Program-made: the position numbers and the translations under genes
Part shown: positions 1 to 48,700 of the stretch, piece after piece
Position numbering within the stretch: the stretch's first letter is position 1
How the letters are laid out: every line of letters starts with the position of its first letter
From: Synchiropus splendidus
Lineage: Eukaryota; Chordata; Actinopteri; Syngnathiformes; Callionymidae
Reading direction: 5' to 3'
Assembly (NCBI RefSeq): GCF_027744825.2
Contig: NC_071336.1
Coordinates: 15,465,501-15,529,500, forward strand
DNA: 64,000 nucleotides
The notes under the pieces: generated by a model
What the model was told of the DNA's origin: nothing
What the model saw: the letters and a program-made list of their open reading frames with translations, nothing else
Databases searched by the model: none

Positions 1-1413
1 AGTCAAAAAATAATATAAAAATCCAGATACTTCTGCAAGATTTGTAATTATAGAAGCCCTGGTACCAAAAGGGATTCCAGCATTTTATCACCGTTAATGG
101 AGCTAAATACTAAGCAGTAATCGTCTTGGTTTCTTTGTAGCTATTATTTTAATCCTCCTTATCCAATACTTTCAAATGAGAATGAGATACAGCTATCAAT
201 TTATCATCATATTCTTTACCACATATAATTCTTCAGCTCAGGCATGACAAACATCAGGTCCGCAAACCACAGTTGGATTATACTATAACTGTGAATGGCC
301 CATGACATTATTGCATCATTTCTAGGGATGCTCCGATCAGGATTTTTGTTGCCGATCACAGATACCAATACCCATCACATGGATTGACAATGAATTTGTA
401 ACCCATGTAATTTGTAATAAAAATGATGAGACCTTCAGTGTACGTGATGTTTTTGCCACCAAAATAGAAAAATCCTGAATGCAGCAATTATTCTGTCAAA
501 AGGACAACTGAAATGCATTTAATTTGATGTGAGACGTCGCAGGCGAAACTCTAGAGACTGTGGAATGTCTGTGAAATATTGACATACTGTAGCGGGACTC
601 TGAGACAGAGAGCATTGCATTTATGAAAGTTTCCACTCCGGATGTTTACAAAAGTTTCAGATACAGGTGGCTAACGAACGCTGCACCTGACTGCGGTCGT
701 TTCCCGCGTGAACAACACATGAGAAAGGCTGCTCATCTAGCTTTATGAAATTAATAATTATTTCTTATCATTCCGAATGTCACGCACGGACTGGCGGTGC
801 TTCCCTGCACAGCATTTTCCCGTGCATGTGCTGCAGGATGCCAACTTTACATGACAGATTGAAAGAAGCTCCACAGCAGACATGCCACTGCTTAGTGAGC
901 ATCGACTAGTGAGGAGCAGTGGCGTCACAATGGGCGGGGCTTGATCAGAGCGCCGGCTGTCGCATGTGATCGGTTGTTGTGATCGGCAATGACAGGTAGT
1001 GATCAGCATTCACCGATCATGCTGAAATCGGCTGATCACAATCGGTGACCGATCGATTGGAGCATCCCTAATCATTTCATTACGTATATTATATTATCAG
1101 TTTCAGTTGGTTTCATTAATGCTTATCCTGTTTGAATTGTTTTGGCTCCCTTTTGCAAAAAGAAAAACACATGCAAACTTGTAGGTCGGTCTTCAGTACT
1201 GGACAATCCTTTCAACGAAATATCTGCTATTTCTATCATGACAACAGAGCCTCACAATTAAAATCTTAAAGTCACTGGCTGAATGTGAAGTCATCAGCTA
1301 TAATCGCAAGAAACAACTAAAAAATAAACAGACCCCAGTGTTTGATCTCAGGGTTATACGTTTCAACAGAAAGGAAACTGGGATTTTGCAGCAATGGCTT
1401 TATGCGTACTCAC
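1..1413. other. pacs1 intron 10 (partial)
   Basis: AT-rich intronic sequence. Apart from the hAT-type element at 323-1070 I see no exon or structured feature. Confidence 0.7.
323..1070. mobile_element. Short non-autonomous hAT-type transposon (748 bp)
   Basis: Ends are TAGGGATGCTCC and its exact inverse GGAGCATCCCTA, with further inner similarity (CGATC). It is flanked by a perfect 8-bp target duplication, ATCATTTC, at 315-322 and 1071-1078. Eight-base duplications with a GGGATG-type end are typical of hAT elements. No transposase remains. Confidence 0.85.
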
Positions 1414-38463
<37,050 letters not shown>

Positions 38464-41400
38464 GCTGGAGGCTCGACAGTGCTTTCAGTGGGAGCTCGAG
38501 GCAGGAAACCCCTCACTTGTCTGTGTCCTCGCCGTGTCTTTTGTCCTTCTTGAAGTCTGTTTCGGAGGACCCCGACGGTGCAAACGCGGAAAAGCGTTCC
38601 TGCTGCCAAGTTGAACACCGGCAGCTGCTACTCCCGCGCTGGACACATCGCAGTCGGCAGGGCTGGTAGCCAAGAGCAGGCGGCGAGTCGCGGCGCCCGT
38701 GTCCTCCGCGTTTCCCCCTCAGCCTGGTCCCTCGCTCGGTGAGAGTGGCTCGTGTTAGTCCGCGCAGGAAGCGGAAATTTCTCTGCCGTCGTCGCAGCAG
38801 CGAGCTACGCCTCTCCGGAGAGGACGTCAGGAGAGAGAGAGAGAGAGAGTCAGGGGGCTGGACTAGTGTGGAGCTACTCCCACACTGCTCTGCCAATATT
38901 GAATCTCAGTCAACACCTTCATATGCCTCTTATTTACTCTGCTCATTCTTCTCTGTCTGGATGTCTACAGTCCGGGTTTGCACTGGGGTGAAGGACATAC
39001 GCCACCCTTGACCCCATAACACATTTTGTTTTCCTTTTTATAAACCACTGACACAGTCTGGTACACATTTATTTATTAATGGCAAAACTCTAGCAGGGGC
39101 CTTTTTATGTGCTCATATGAGAGTCTGAAGTTATGCCCTTCTAAATTAAAATGTAAAACTCTTTGGTTCACACTCTGACTTTTTGTTTTTAATTAGATTA
39201 GAATTATCTGTTTTCTTTCAGGAGATGTTGTTGCAAGAGTCTAATTTCTTCCGTCTTTTTCTCACTAAAATGGCTGTAATGTTGTCGGGTCACTACGAGA
39301 TGATGCGAGCAGTGTCCCTGAATATGGCTAATACTACCATGGTGCTCAAAGACAAAATTCAATGTCCACATATGTGGCCAAGGGACCTAAAAGATTCATT
39401 ATCAACAAAAGCAGGATTGAACATTATCATTATTTCCATGCACTATCAGAGCCGGGACCATCTCAGGACGTGGCGTGTCAGCTCCTACCAGGAAGACCTA
39501 CGAATGACTACAGTAAATTGTATTTTCAGTCTAATGAGATGACCTCAAACTCCCATAAAGGCAGCAGTGATTCATCCTCGCTGCTGCTTCTCCTCGATAA
39601 ATCAGTGCAACAGCTCTCCAGGCAGCGTGCAAGAATCAGTGTGTGAACATTCCTCATAATGTGGGTGAATATATATAAACACAGAATGCAAGTCTTGCAG
39701 TCAAATATTTGGGGAAAATGCAGGAAATACAAGCATCTGTGAACACACAGGTTGTTAAAATGACAGCTATGAAAGCTGATTCAAGAATTAGAATGAAACA
39801 AAAAAACAATCCAATTGCAGCATATGAAAATTAAATGTTAGACAATCTAAAAACGTGTGTTGTTGTCATGATCGTGACGTAGTTGAGGTGACTCAGCTAT
39901 CAAGTCCTGTATGTGTCTGGATCTAGAGGAGGTTTCACAGCAATGCCAGTTGGGAGGAGGCCCTGGGACAGATCCAGCACATGCTGGAGAGGCCATGACT
40001 GTCACTCACCCTGGGATGTCCATGGTACAGCCACATAAATGACCACATGCACTAAACATGGCTGCACCATTCTCTCTCAATATGATTGAATGGCATCTAT
40101 GATAATGAAAGGGTTTCGGACATTAATTGTAAGAGCTTTTAAGGTGAAACCGATGAGCAACACTGCTCTGGATTTGTTACTGGATTATCTATAATCCGAC
40201 AATTGAAATGATTAACTCTTAGCTCATAAGCAATGATTCGAAAAATTCCGTCTCCAACACACACACAAGCGTCTGTCCTCAAACACTGAGAGCAAGCACA
40301 CACTCACAAAGGTGACGCAAAGGGGTCAAACCGGTTTGAGTTTGCGTTTATTGGGCGTTAAAGAATCATGATATTGACAGCCAGTGTTATTGAAGCGTGT
40401 AGTATTGAGCTGCATTGTATTTAATATTTTTGCTTGATGCTAAAGATTGTTTAAATATTCTTCAAATTAAACCAGAAAGTTTTCGCATGAATCTGTCAAT
40501 AAGCATCACTGAAATTAAATATCTCAGGTCAGAGTAAATATTGATCATAACGCCATTTTCACAAGACTTTTTGACTGTGTTTCAAACAGTGCCTGGTGTT
40601 TGTCATGCTTTTATCTCGGCACAGGAATATGAATCAGCAAGTGATCTCATCGTGCTACGCTTCAAAGCTCACATCAAACTGCAGCACTGAGGCAGGATTA
40701 TTTAATTCTTGACTATGAATTTCATTTCCAAAAGACTGAAAAAAAGCGATTCAGAGATTAATAAAAATAATTAACTCCCACTCACAGATGTAACCCAGAT
40801 TGGTGCCGCTTTAAGAAACAGGTTTAAGAGCTCATTGTTGGAATCCACAAAGCTCGCCTTGGGAATAGAATTTCAGAAATGTGCTGAATCTTCCACAAGT
40901 GACTGTTGGACCAAACTTAACCCAAAAGAATGGGCACTTTGTGGGATGTGGGACCTCGGAGGAAAAGGAGCAGCAAACCTCATCATCAGTTGTTCTGGGG
41001 TTAAATAGAATAATTTATTAAAACTAGCAGTGTCTCTTCTTAATTTGAATAAAATGTAGAAACAGTACCTGCTACATAGCTTCTATCATTGTATTTGGCA
41101 AGATCATCATTCTGGGGAATCAAAGTCCCAGTTGGATTATAAAAAGAACATTTATAACAGTAGAGTTACTAATAATGATCTTGATCTTTCTGATGTGACA
41201 TGGCTTAGTTTAGCCAAGCCGGGTAGCAGGTCACATGACTTTTGGAACACCTCAGCCTCAGACTCCTTCCCGTCCAAGTAATTGGGCCGAGAGGGCGGGA
41301 TTATGAAAGAAATCATTCCACGAGGGGCAACGGGAATCTCTGTGAGGCCTCTTGTTCCCGGTCACTCACTGGGGATAATCGGCCGAGTGACTTAAGCAGC

Positions 41401-42530
41401 AGTGTGACCTCCCGGCTCTTTTTAACATGCTTCCCTCACCAGCCCCTGTCATTGATAAAGAGATTAGAATCAAGCAGATTTAAACATAACATGGGATAAT
41501 CCGGGTTACTTTATGTACCGTGTCCCGAATCTGCCAGGACCATCACGTTCACTTGAAACCCAGCAGAGGTTTATCCCAAGACATTATTTACAGTCAGCCG
41601 ACTGTGCGGCTGGTGACCACTATGAAAGAAAACATCAGCATTCGTTCAGCTGTTGTGACAGATGGAAACATTTGCACCAGGGTTGCCCAGATTTGGACAT
41701 ATCTCATACATATCACCTGGAGTCTCTTGTCATTGCCTCATTGGAGGGTTGGTACAGAGATTGTGTCATTGCAAGATGATCCTCAAGGTTTAGTGTGGGG
41801 CCCTTTTCCCTTTACAACACAAGTTTCCATAAAATAAACCTATAAAAAACAAGTCAGCTATCAGTAACTGACTGATGCCAAGGTTCTGGTGGCATTTTGC
41901 TCGTTGCACTTTTACTGCTGATGGCGTCACTGTTGTGCTGCACTTTATTTCACAAGTCAAACACTTGAAGAATTCAGTGGGTGCAGCGTTCGTCACCCAA
42001 CTTGGCAATTCATTAAGGTTAAGCCTTGATAACCACACAATCTGCAGTTGTAGGAGTGAAAACGGTGACTCAGAAATATCCGGTTTATATTGACAACGAA
42101 CACATCTCAAGTGACACCAGTCAAGTCCAGGATCATTCGGTCGGTGTTTGCTGTAATCGTGTGCCCTCTAGTGGCAAGATTATAAAATGCCGTTAGTGGT
42201 TAAAACACAAATCGTGATCGGACTGATAACACCTTTGGTTAAAAAAAAAAAAAAAAAAAGAATCCTCATTCTAGAAATAGACGACAGAAAGCATTTGTTT
42301 TTCGCTGCCTCTCACATGGGTCACTGAGTATTGCACCAGAAGACATTCAAGACTGACTCTGAAGCAGAAAGAAAACATGCAGTCAACTCGTGATAATGAA
42401 AATGCATGATCTATTGTTTAATCAGGAACCATACTTACTTGGAGAGGAACTGTAAAGTTTAGAAAAACACATTGCTTCGTGGAGAAGACAACATGAAGTC
42501 CACTTACAACCTTTTCTCAAATAAAATGTC
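38464..42530. other. Intergenic region between pacs1 and sf3b2
   Basis: About 4 kb. The first 400 bases are the GC-rich pacs1 5' flank. The rest is AT-rich with no recognisable gene; a 19-base A run sits at 42241-42259. The open frame at 39183-39542 (plus) has no family resemblance. Confidence 0.6.
38831..38849. repeat. (GA)n tract upstream of pacs1
   Basis: GAGAGAGAGAGAGAGAGAG within the GC-rich promoter region; on the gene strand it is (CT)n, a type often found near vertebrate transcription starts. Confidence 0.8.
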
Positions 42531-42554
42531 ACAAAATGTGGACGTTTCGCATAA

Positions 42555-42560
42555 TTTATT
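42555..42560 (-). promoter_or_regulatory. sf3b2: sf3b2 poly(A) signal AATAAA
   Basis: TTTATT on the plus strand reads AATAAA on the gene strand, 155 bases past the stop. Cleavage is expected near 42530-42540, giving a short 3' UTR of about 180 bases. Confidence 0.75.
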
Positions 42561-42714
42561 TACAAAACAGAAAATCACTGACATAAAATCTAAACAGACT
42601 CTTGTTTTGCAGGGTCATTAAGAGGAATAGACAAAAGCACTGGTAATCCAAAGTTTAAAAAAAAAGACGAACAATGTTGCGGTGTGTGAGTCGTGGTCGG
42701 CCCTGGTGTTCTCT

Positions 42715-42786
42715 CTAGAACTTGAACTCCTTGTACTTCTTGGCGCCGCCTCTCGTGTCCTGCGGCTGAGCTTTCCTCTTCTTTTG
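42715..42786 (-). CDS. sf3b2: sf3b2 exon 22, terminal (residues 827-849 and TAG)
   Basis: Encodes QKKRKAQPQDTRGGAKKYKE then FKF and stop TAG at 42717-42715. Human ends QKKRKAQPQDSRGGSKKYKE then FKF. Acceptor GTGACAG. Confidence 0.97.
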   Translation of the reverse strand, partial: QKKRKAQPQDTRGGAKKYKEFKF

Positions 42787-45700
42787 CTGTCACGAGAAGA
42801 CATTAAAATCGTCATGACAACAAATCAAGTATTAAAAAAAAAAGCTAGATCCTTAATGGGGTGTTAATAGAATACGACTTGCGTATTGCTGTGTGCTGCG
42901 GAGGCACGTTACAGGTGAACTGGTCACCAGAGCCCATCAGCAATGTCCATAACAATGCAGCCATTTGACAAAAATGCATGGCTACACCTCTCCAACAACA
43001 GTGTCCAACAGAAGATCACTAACTCCAACCAATGACCCACAGTGGTGTATCAACAGGTATCAAGTGTTTCCGACATGTCTTAACCATGCTTCAATAGTTC
43101 CTCTCTGTCTCCTGAATCCACTCACAGCAGTAACAAGCGGTTCCATCACATTTAAATTTTAGATTTCTGTTTAATCAGCAGACTTAAGGCTAAAAGATTA
43201 CCTTCTGTTTGGCTGCGTGTTCAGCCACCATGTCACTGAAGTCCTCCTTCTGCAAGTGTCCCTGCTGCTCGCGGACGTGCTCTTCGTACTTCTGGGTCAT
43301 GGCCATGGGGTCCAGCTCCAGCTCCTCAGGAGCCAAAGCCACCTCCACACCCTGCGACTCCTGTCCCCCGCTGGCTTTACGTGCCGCCATGGCCTGCCAA
43401 ACGGAGATCAGAAGATACCCAAGGTTATGATTGTGTCCTTACTATGGTGGGTGACAAACGTTCTTACCGCTGACATGTCGTAGATGTGTGTGGAGGCCAT
43501 CATGGCAGCACCCACAGGACCAGTCATCCTCTCAGGGAGGACCGTGAACAGTTTTGGAGTCTCGTTCCTAGAAAGAGACAAATAGGTTCAAGTCAAGAGC
43601 ACAAGCATGAAACAATTCAATAATAATCATAAAGAACAATAACGTTCTTCTCACCCATCCATGGCCTCCTCAATCTTCTTCTTTCTCAGCTCAATCAGCT
43701 CAGGGGTCTCCATGCCTGCAGGTACTGAAGAGAAGCCTCCCGGAGTGATCAGACCGCTGAAAGGAAAACAGTGAGCATTAGCAAGGTTTTCTTTGTGATA
43801 GCATCTTGAACCATATCATGCTGGTGCTCCTAGAATCAGACCGAAACTCCACGTAAGAGACGGTGGTGAACTCGAATAAAACAAACCCGCCTTCAAGTCC
43901 CTTCATCAAGTGACGTAATTATCAGATCAAACAAAATTAGGGGTGAAGCAATTACTTGAATAATTTGAGTAATGAACAACAAAAAAAGGCTTTTTTTCTC
44001 TGCCTGGCGCAACCATTAATTTAATGTTATATTACAGTATTGCACACGCTCCTCTCTGAATGTGACTCGTGACAAAACCCTAGTTCTGCTGTTGAATGGG
44101 TCGCTACTTTATAACTATTTTGTTCATAAGATGTAATGTGGAAAAAGTTCAAGCTTCTGGTAGTCAATGTCGATCTTTCCCATCTTGGGACGAACCTTTT
44201 CTCTCATTTTAGTTTTCATTGTTTTAGCATCCTCCTGTGAGAGACAAGTTTCAAAAACATATCCATAAAAGCATTCAGACTGACGGCTATATTTCACTCA
44301 GCTTCTGTACAGTCTCAGACAAATAACCTGTGTCACCGACACACATAGTAAGTGACGTTACTAAAGCATAAAACATGTCAAAAGATGATATGAAAAAGCT
44401 TACAGAGTGCTGTGAACTTAAACATTTACAAAGTGACCACAATAGTTTCTACTCAGTGTAAAAGCAGGAAGTAGACAGCAATGTTAAGTTCAAAGTTTGC
44501 ATGGGAAGTTGGAGGATAAATTCTCGTCTCGTGGGATATAAAAAAAATAAGAGTTATAATCTTTATAACGATTTTGTTCATAAGATGTAATGTGGAAAAA
44601 GTTCAAGCTTCTGAGTTATAATGAAAGTATAACCGTGACGCTAGCTGACAACACTGTGCTGTTGCGACTTGTCTGCGTAGTTCACACATTGTCATCTGTG
44701 AAATAACAGTTCTGCTGAAACATTTCAAGGAAACTTATTTTTAAAGTCCATGCGCACTGTGATAGTTTTGACAAATATGCACTGGTTCAATATCACTCCT
44801 CCAAGAATGGAGACTGGGTTGATAAGTCACTATTGGAAGCAAGGTAGCAACAACTTCTATTGCTATCACGCTCTCTCTCACTGTGATGTTACACGCCAAA
44901 AGTTAATCATATAAAACAGTCTACCATGTCAGCCACAACAATAGAGCTCATGTAAGAACCCTAGGGTTCACAAATATGCTGGTAATGGTCATTAAGTCTA
45001 AGTCAGAAATGATTGTTTCACAGCCATAGATGGAGTGTACATTTCCCGTACAACACCATCATGAGGCCCTGAGCTAAGAAATAGCATTCCAACCTGATAA
45101 CCACAGAGCACAGTTTTGTAACTTCTCAACTCAAGAATAAATATTTGATTATTGAATTGTTTTGTGTTTTTTTTCTGTTTGTGTTTGAAAATAAAAAAAA
45201 TAGAAACCGCTTGGTCATTCATTGATAAGTGAAATATCATGTGCTTTTTGTGTACTTGCAATAATTCTTTCAAAAAAAAATTAATTGATCAACTATTTGT
45301 TAGAATACCCTATTAGTGAATAATTCGATAGTTGCAGGCCGAAATAAGAGGTGATGTCAAGGGATCAGACCTACTTTCAACCAAATACAAAACTAAGAAG
45401 TGCTAGTGTCGTCATGTACCTGTCTGCTGGCGTGAAGAAACCGGTCTCATCCGGTTTCTCCTCATCACTTTCTTCCTCTTCCTCTTCCTCAGAGGACTCC
45501 TCATCTGAAGGCTCGAGTTCACCCCATGGTGTGTGATCGAGCTCTTCGTCATCTGCTTTGGCCTGCAGAGGCAACGATTTTAATAACATAAGAAAAAGAA
45601 TTTCAAAGCGCACAACATTATGTAGGGAAGTTTTCACTATCAAACAGCAACATCAATGTATTTACATAGCAGGCCGACGTGGAAATTCGCTATGAATTTG

Positions 45701-48700
45701 AGCCAGGTGAAGGAGATTCCTACCATGAAATCACCAGAATGTGTCCCGAACACATCCCCATAGAGAGGTTTGCCCATTTCATCAACAGGAGGTTTCCCCC
45801 AGCCGCCAGCGTGGTAGCCGAAGGTGCAGTTCTGGAGAGAGAAACACAAGAGTGAACAAAGAACAGACTTGAAGGGGGAATGATTCAAGTGACGTTACAT
45901 CTGGGATGGGGGCGTTCAGCCCTGGAATCTTGAGGTTGGGGTAGGAGGGGGGAGGTCCATATCGCTGCATGGCAATGAGCCATGGAGGTGGCACTTTGTG
46001 GGAATTCTGTGAAGGAATGGAACAAATACAAGTCAGACTTCAGAAACCACCCCTCATTGTTTAAGTTACAAGTGTGAGCTAACAATTATTGTTGTTTCGT
46101 GACGTAAAGTAACTGATTTTACTATTCACTTTTGATATTTTTTCATTACAATTACATATTCATATGCTAATTTGGAGGGTGTTACAATTAAATTGTGTGT
46201 TTGAGCAAGTGTGAGTGATATACAAAGTGTTATATTTGAAAACAATCCATTGTTAATCTATCTGAATGAAAGACAAAATTGCAACTCACAGGACCGACTG
46301 GCATGCCCAGTGCGATGCGCAACTCATCGGAGAGGTCACCTGGTTTCTTCTCTTTAAGTCTGGTTTCAAACTCTTTACCCTGCAGACACACACAGCCACT
46401 TGTCAACATTGAGGATTTAAACGCAAGCATCAGGTAGTAACGTGAGATGAAATACTTAATGTACCTCATAATAAAGATCCCCGTGGATCGTGAGTTTGGG
46501 TTTAATCTGCCACTTGAAGAAGGCATCATGGAGCTTCTGGTAGTCAATGTCGATCTTTCCCATCTTGGGACGAACCTTTTCTCTCATTTTAGTTTTCATT
46601 GTTTTAGCATCCTCCTGTGAGAGACAAGTTTCAAAAACATATCCATAAAAGCATTCAGACTGACGGCTATATTTCACTCAGCTTCTGTACAGTCTCAGAC
46701 AAATAGCCTGTGTCACTGACACACATAGTAAGTGACGTTACTAAAACATAAAACATGTCAAAAGATGATATAAAAAAGCTTACAGAGTGCTGTGAACTTA
46801 AACATTTACAAAGTGACCACAATAGTTTCTACTCAGTGTGTAAAAGCAGGAAGTAGCAATGTTAAGTCCAAAGTTTGCATGGGAAGTTGGAGGATAAATT
46901 CTCGTCTTGTGGGATATAAAAAAAAAGAGTTATAATCTGGAACTCGCTTGTTTTTTTAAGAAGTGTGTGAAAACAATAATTTGGTCTTTAGTTATTCAAA
47001 ATATTTGTCATCAGTTCACACTTGCTTATACGCCACTTTAATGCATGCTGAGAGTGGAGATTAAATCTGACCTTCTCCTGCAGGGCTTCCCTCATCTCCT
47101 GAATACCCGTCCTCCTGATGAACTCCGGCAGCTCAAACGGGGGCTTCTCAATACCCCTCTTGCCTTGAAGATACTTCCTTTTGAAGCACCAGTGGCGGGG
47201 GACGGGAACAGTGTTCCTGGTGGCCTTGAGATGGACCAACAGCTTTGGTTCCTGGGCCGTCACATCATGCATCTCCACAACATCTGGACGGGCCACAAGC
47301 TGCAGTAGAAGGAGCAGAATAACTCACTTGTATGAAGAAAAAACACTCCACATGTTAAGTAGAATTTTACCTGCTTGAGCTCTGCCACAGTCAACCTATT
47401 CATCCTCCTCAACTTCTTCTTTGACAATTTAGGTACATCTTGCCGAGCTTCCTGTGAAGTTAATTCATATTTTAAAGACACAAACATGAACAAAATCAGA
47501 GATGCCCGTTTCTAATCCTGGACTGAAGCTGTTTTTGCGACAGTTAATCAGATTCCTACATCATCGCTGTCGTCGCTGTCCTTCTTGTCCTCTTCCAGGC
47601 CTTTCTTTCGGTACACCAGTGTCTCAAGCCTCTCTGGCCTCTCAGGCTCCTTCTCCTTTTCTTTCTTTAAATCATCAGTGAGCTGATAAACAAGAAAAAG
47701 TGTTAATGACATGATGGAAATATCACACAAGGTGTGATCAAAAGTCCAGTGCTGTCACCTTGAAAGCATCAAATATTCTCTTGAAGAAGATGTAGTTGGG
47801 ATCGTAGATATGTGGCTCCTCGGTAACATACTCGATTTCCACCTCGGGCTCCTTCTCTTTTTCTTTGCCTTTGCTGATGACCTCCTCCTTCTGCTGCTGC
47901 TGCTGCTCAGCCTGCTCTTTCTTCTCCAGGGCTCGCTTTTTCTTGCTCTTCTTCTTGCGATTTCGGCGTCTGCGGTTTTTCTGAAGGAAAGAAACAGACA
48001 GTGAATAGACTGTGAACTCTGTCAAATTATTTCCTAATTCAAATGAATTTTTTAACCACAGAACTAAACAACTAGCCTTGATGCTTTTAGTGGGCCCTCT
48101 AAATACGACTATAGTGTGCTAATGCTGCCTGCTGCAGTTACAAAAAGACTGTTGAGTAATTGACTTACATCTTTCTTTGACAACTGACTGTCGTCATCTT
48201 CTGTGTCTGACATCCCCTGGGCAGAACGGTCCCCATCTCCCCTCCCGGAGTCATCATCGGCTAGAGGACATACAGACGCAGGTCAAACAAAGTGACTTCA
48301 GAGAGTCCATATGGGAAATCCATAGGAAATGAAAGAGACAAACGCTACCAACCTGCTGGTTCAATCTGCTGTTCCTGCCTGATCTCCTTCAGCTGGAGAA
48401 TCTTTTCCAAAACCTGAGGAATCTTTGGACCACCAACACTGATCTCTTCACTTGCCCAGAACTGTAAATTATACAAACGCAAACCATTTTAGCTTACAGT
48501 AAATGCAGTTCATATATATATATATACATATACTGTATATATATTAGCTTGGACAGAACAATGCTGCTGACCTCTTGGCTGTCTCCTCCAGGAGGAGGCG
48601 GGATTCTATGCTTTTGAGGGGGCAACATTGTGACTCCAGGAGGCAGTATGCCGTGAGAATCCAGGACTTCAATAAAAGGAGTCAGAGTCATGAGAATTGT

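Larger units (their letters stand above)
43757..45419. other. sf3b2 intron 18
   Basis: The largest sf3b2 intron. It holds the duplicated exon 14 fragment (44152-44562), its flanking 51-bp repeats, and at 45276-45342 a hAT-like end (inverse reads GGCCTGCAACTATCGAATTATT). Confidence 0.75.

Noticed and set aside
38513..38896. 127-residue open frame, minus strand, upstream of pacs1
   Set aside because: Lies in the GC-rich promoter where stop codons are rare. It is out of frame with pacs1 exon 1 and resembles no family.
43941..44000. AT-rich stretch with TTGAATAATTTGAGTAATG, possible hAT end
   Set aside because: Too degenerate and no matching opposite terminus.
46981..47040. CTGATGA on the sf3b2 sense strand in intron 13, possible C/D-box snoRNA
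   Set aside because: No D box (CTGA) at suitable spacing and no terminal stem.
47810..48004. Leu/Phe-rich frame, plus strand, looking like a membrane segment
   Set aside because: Antisense of the Lys/Glu-rich sf3b2 exon 10.
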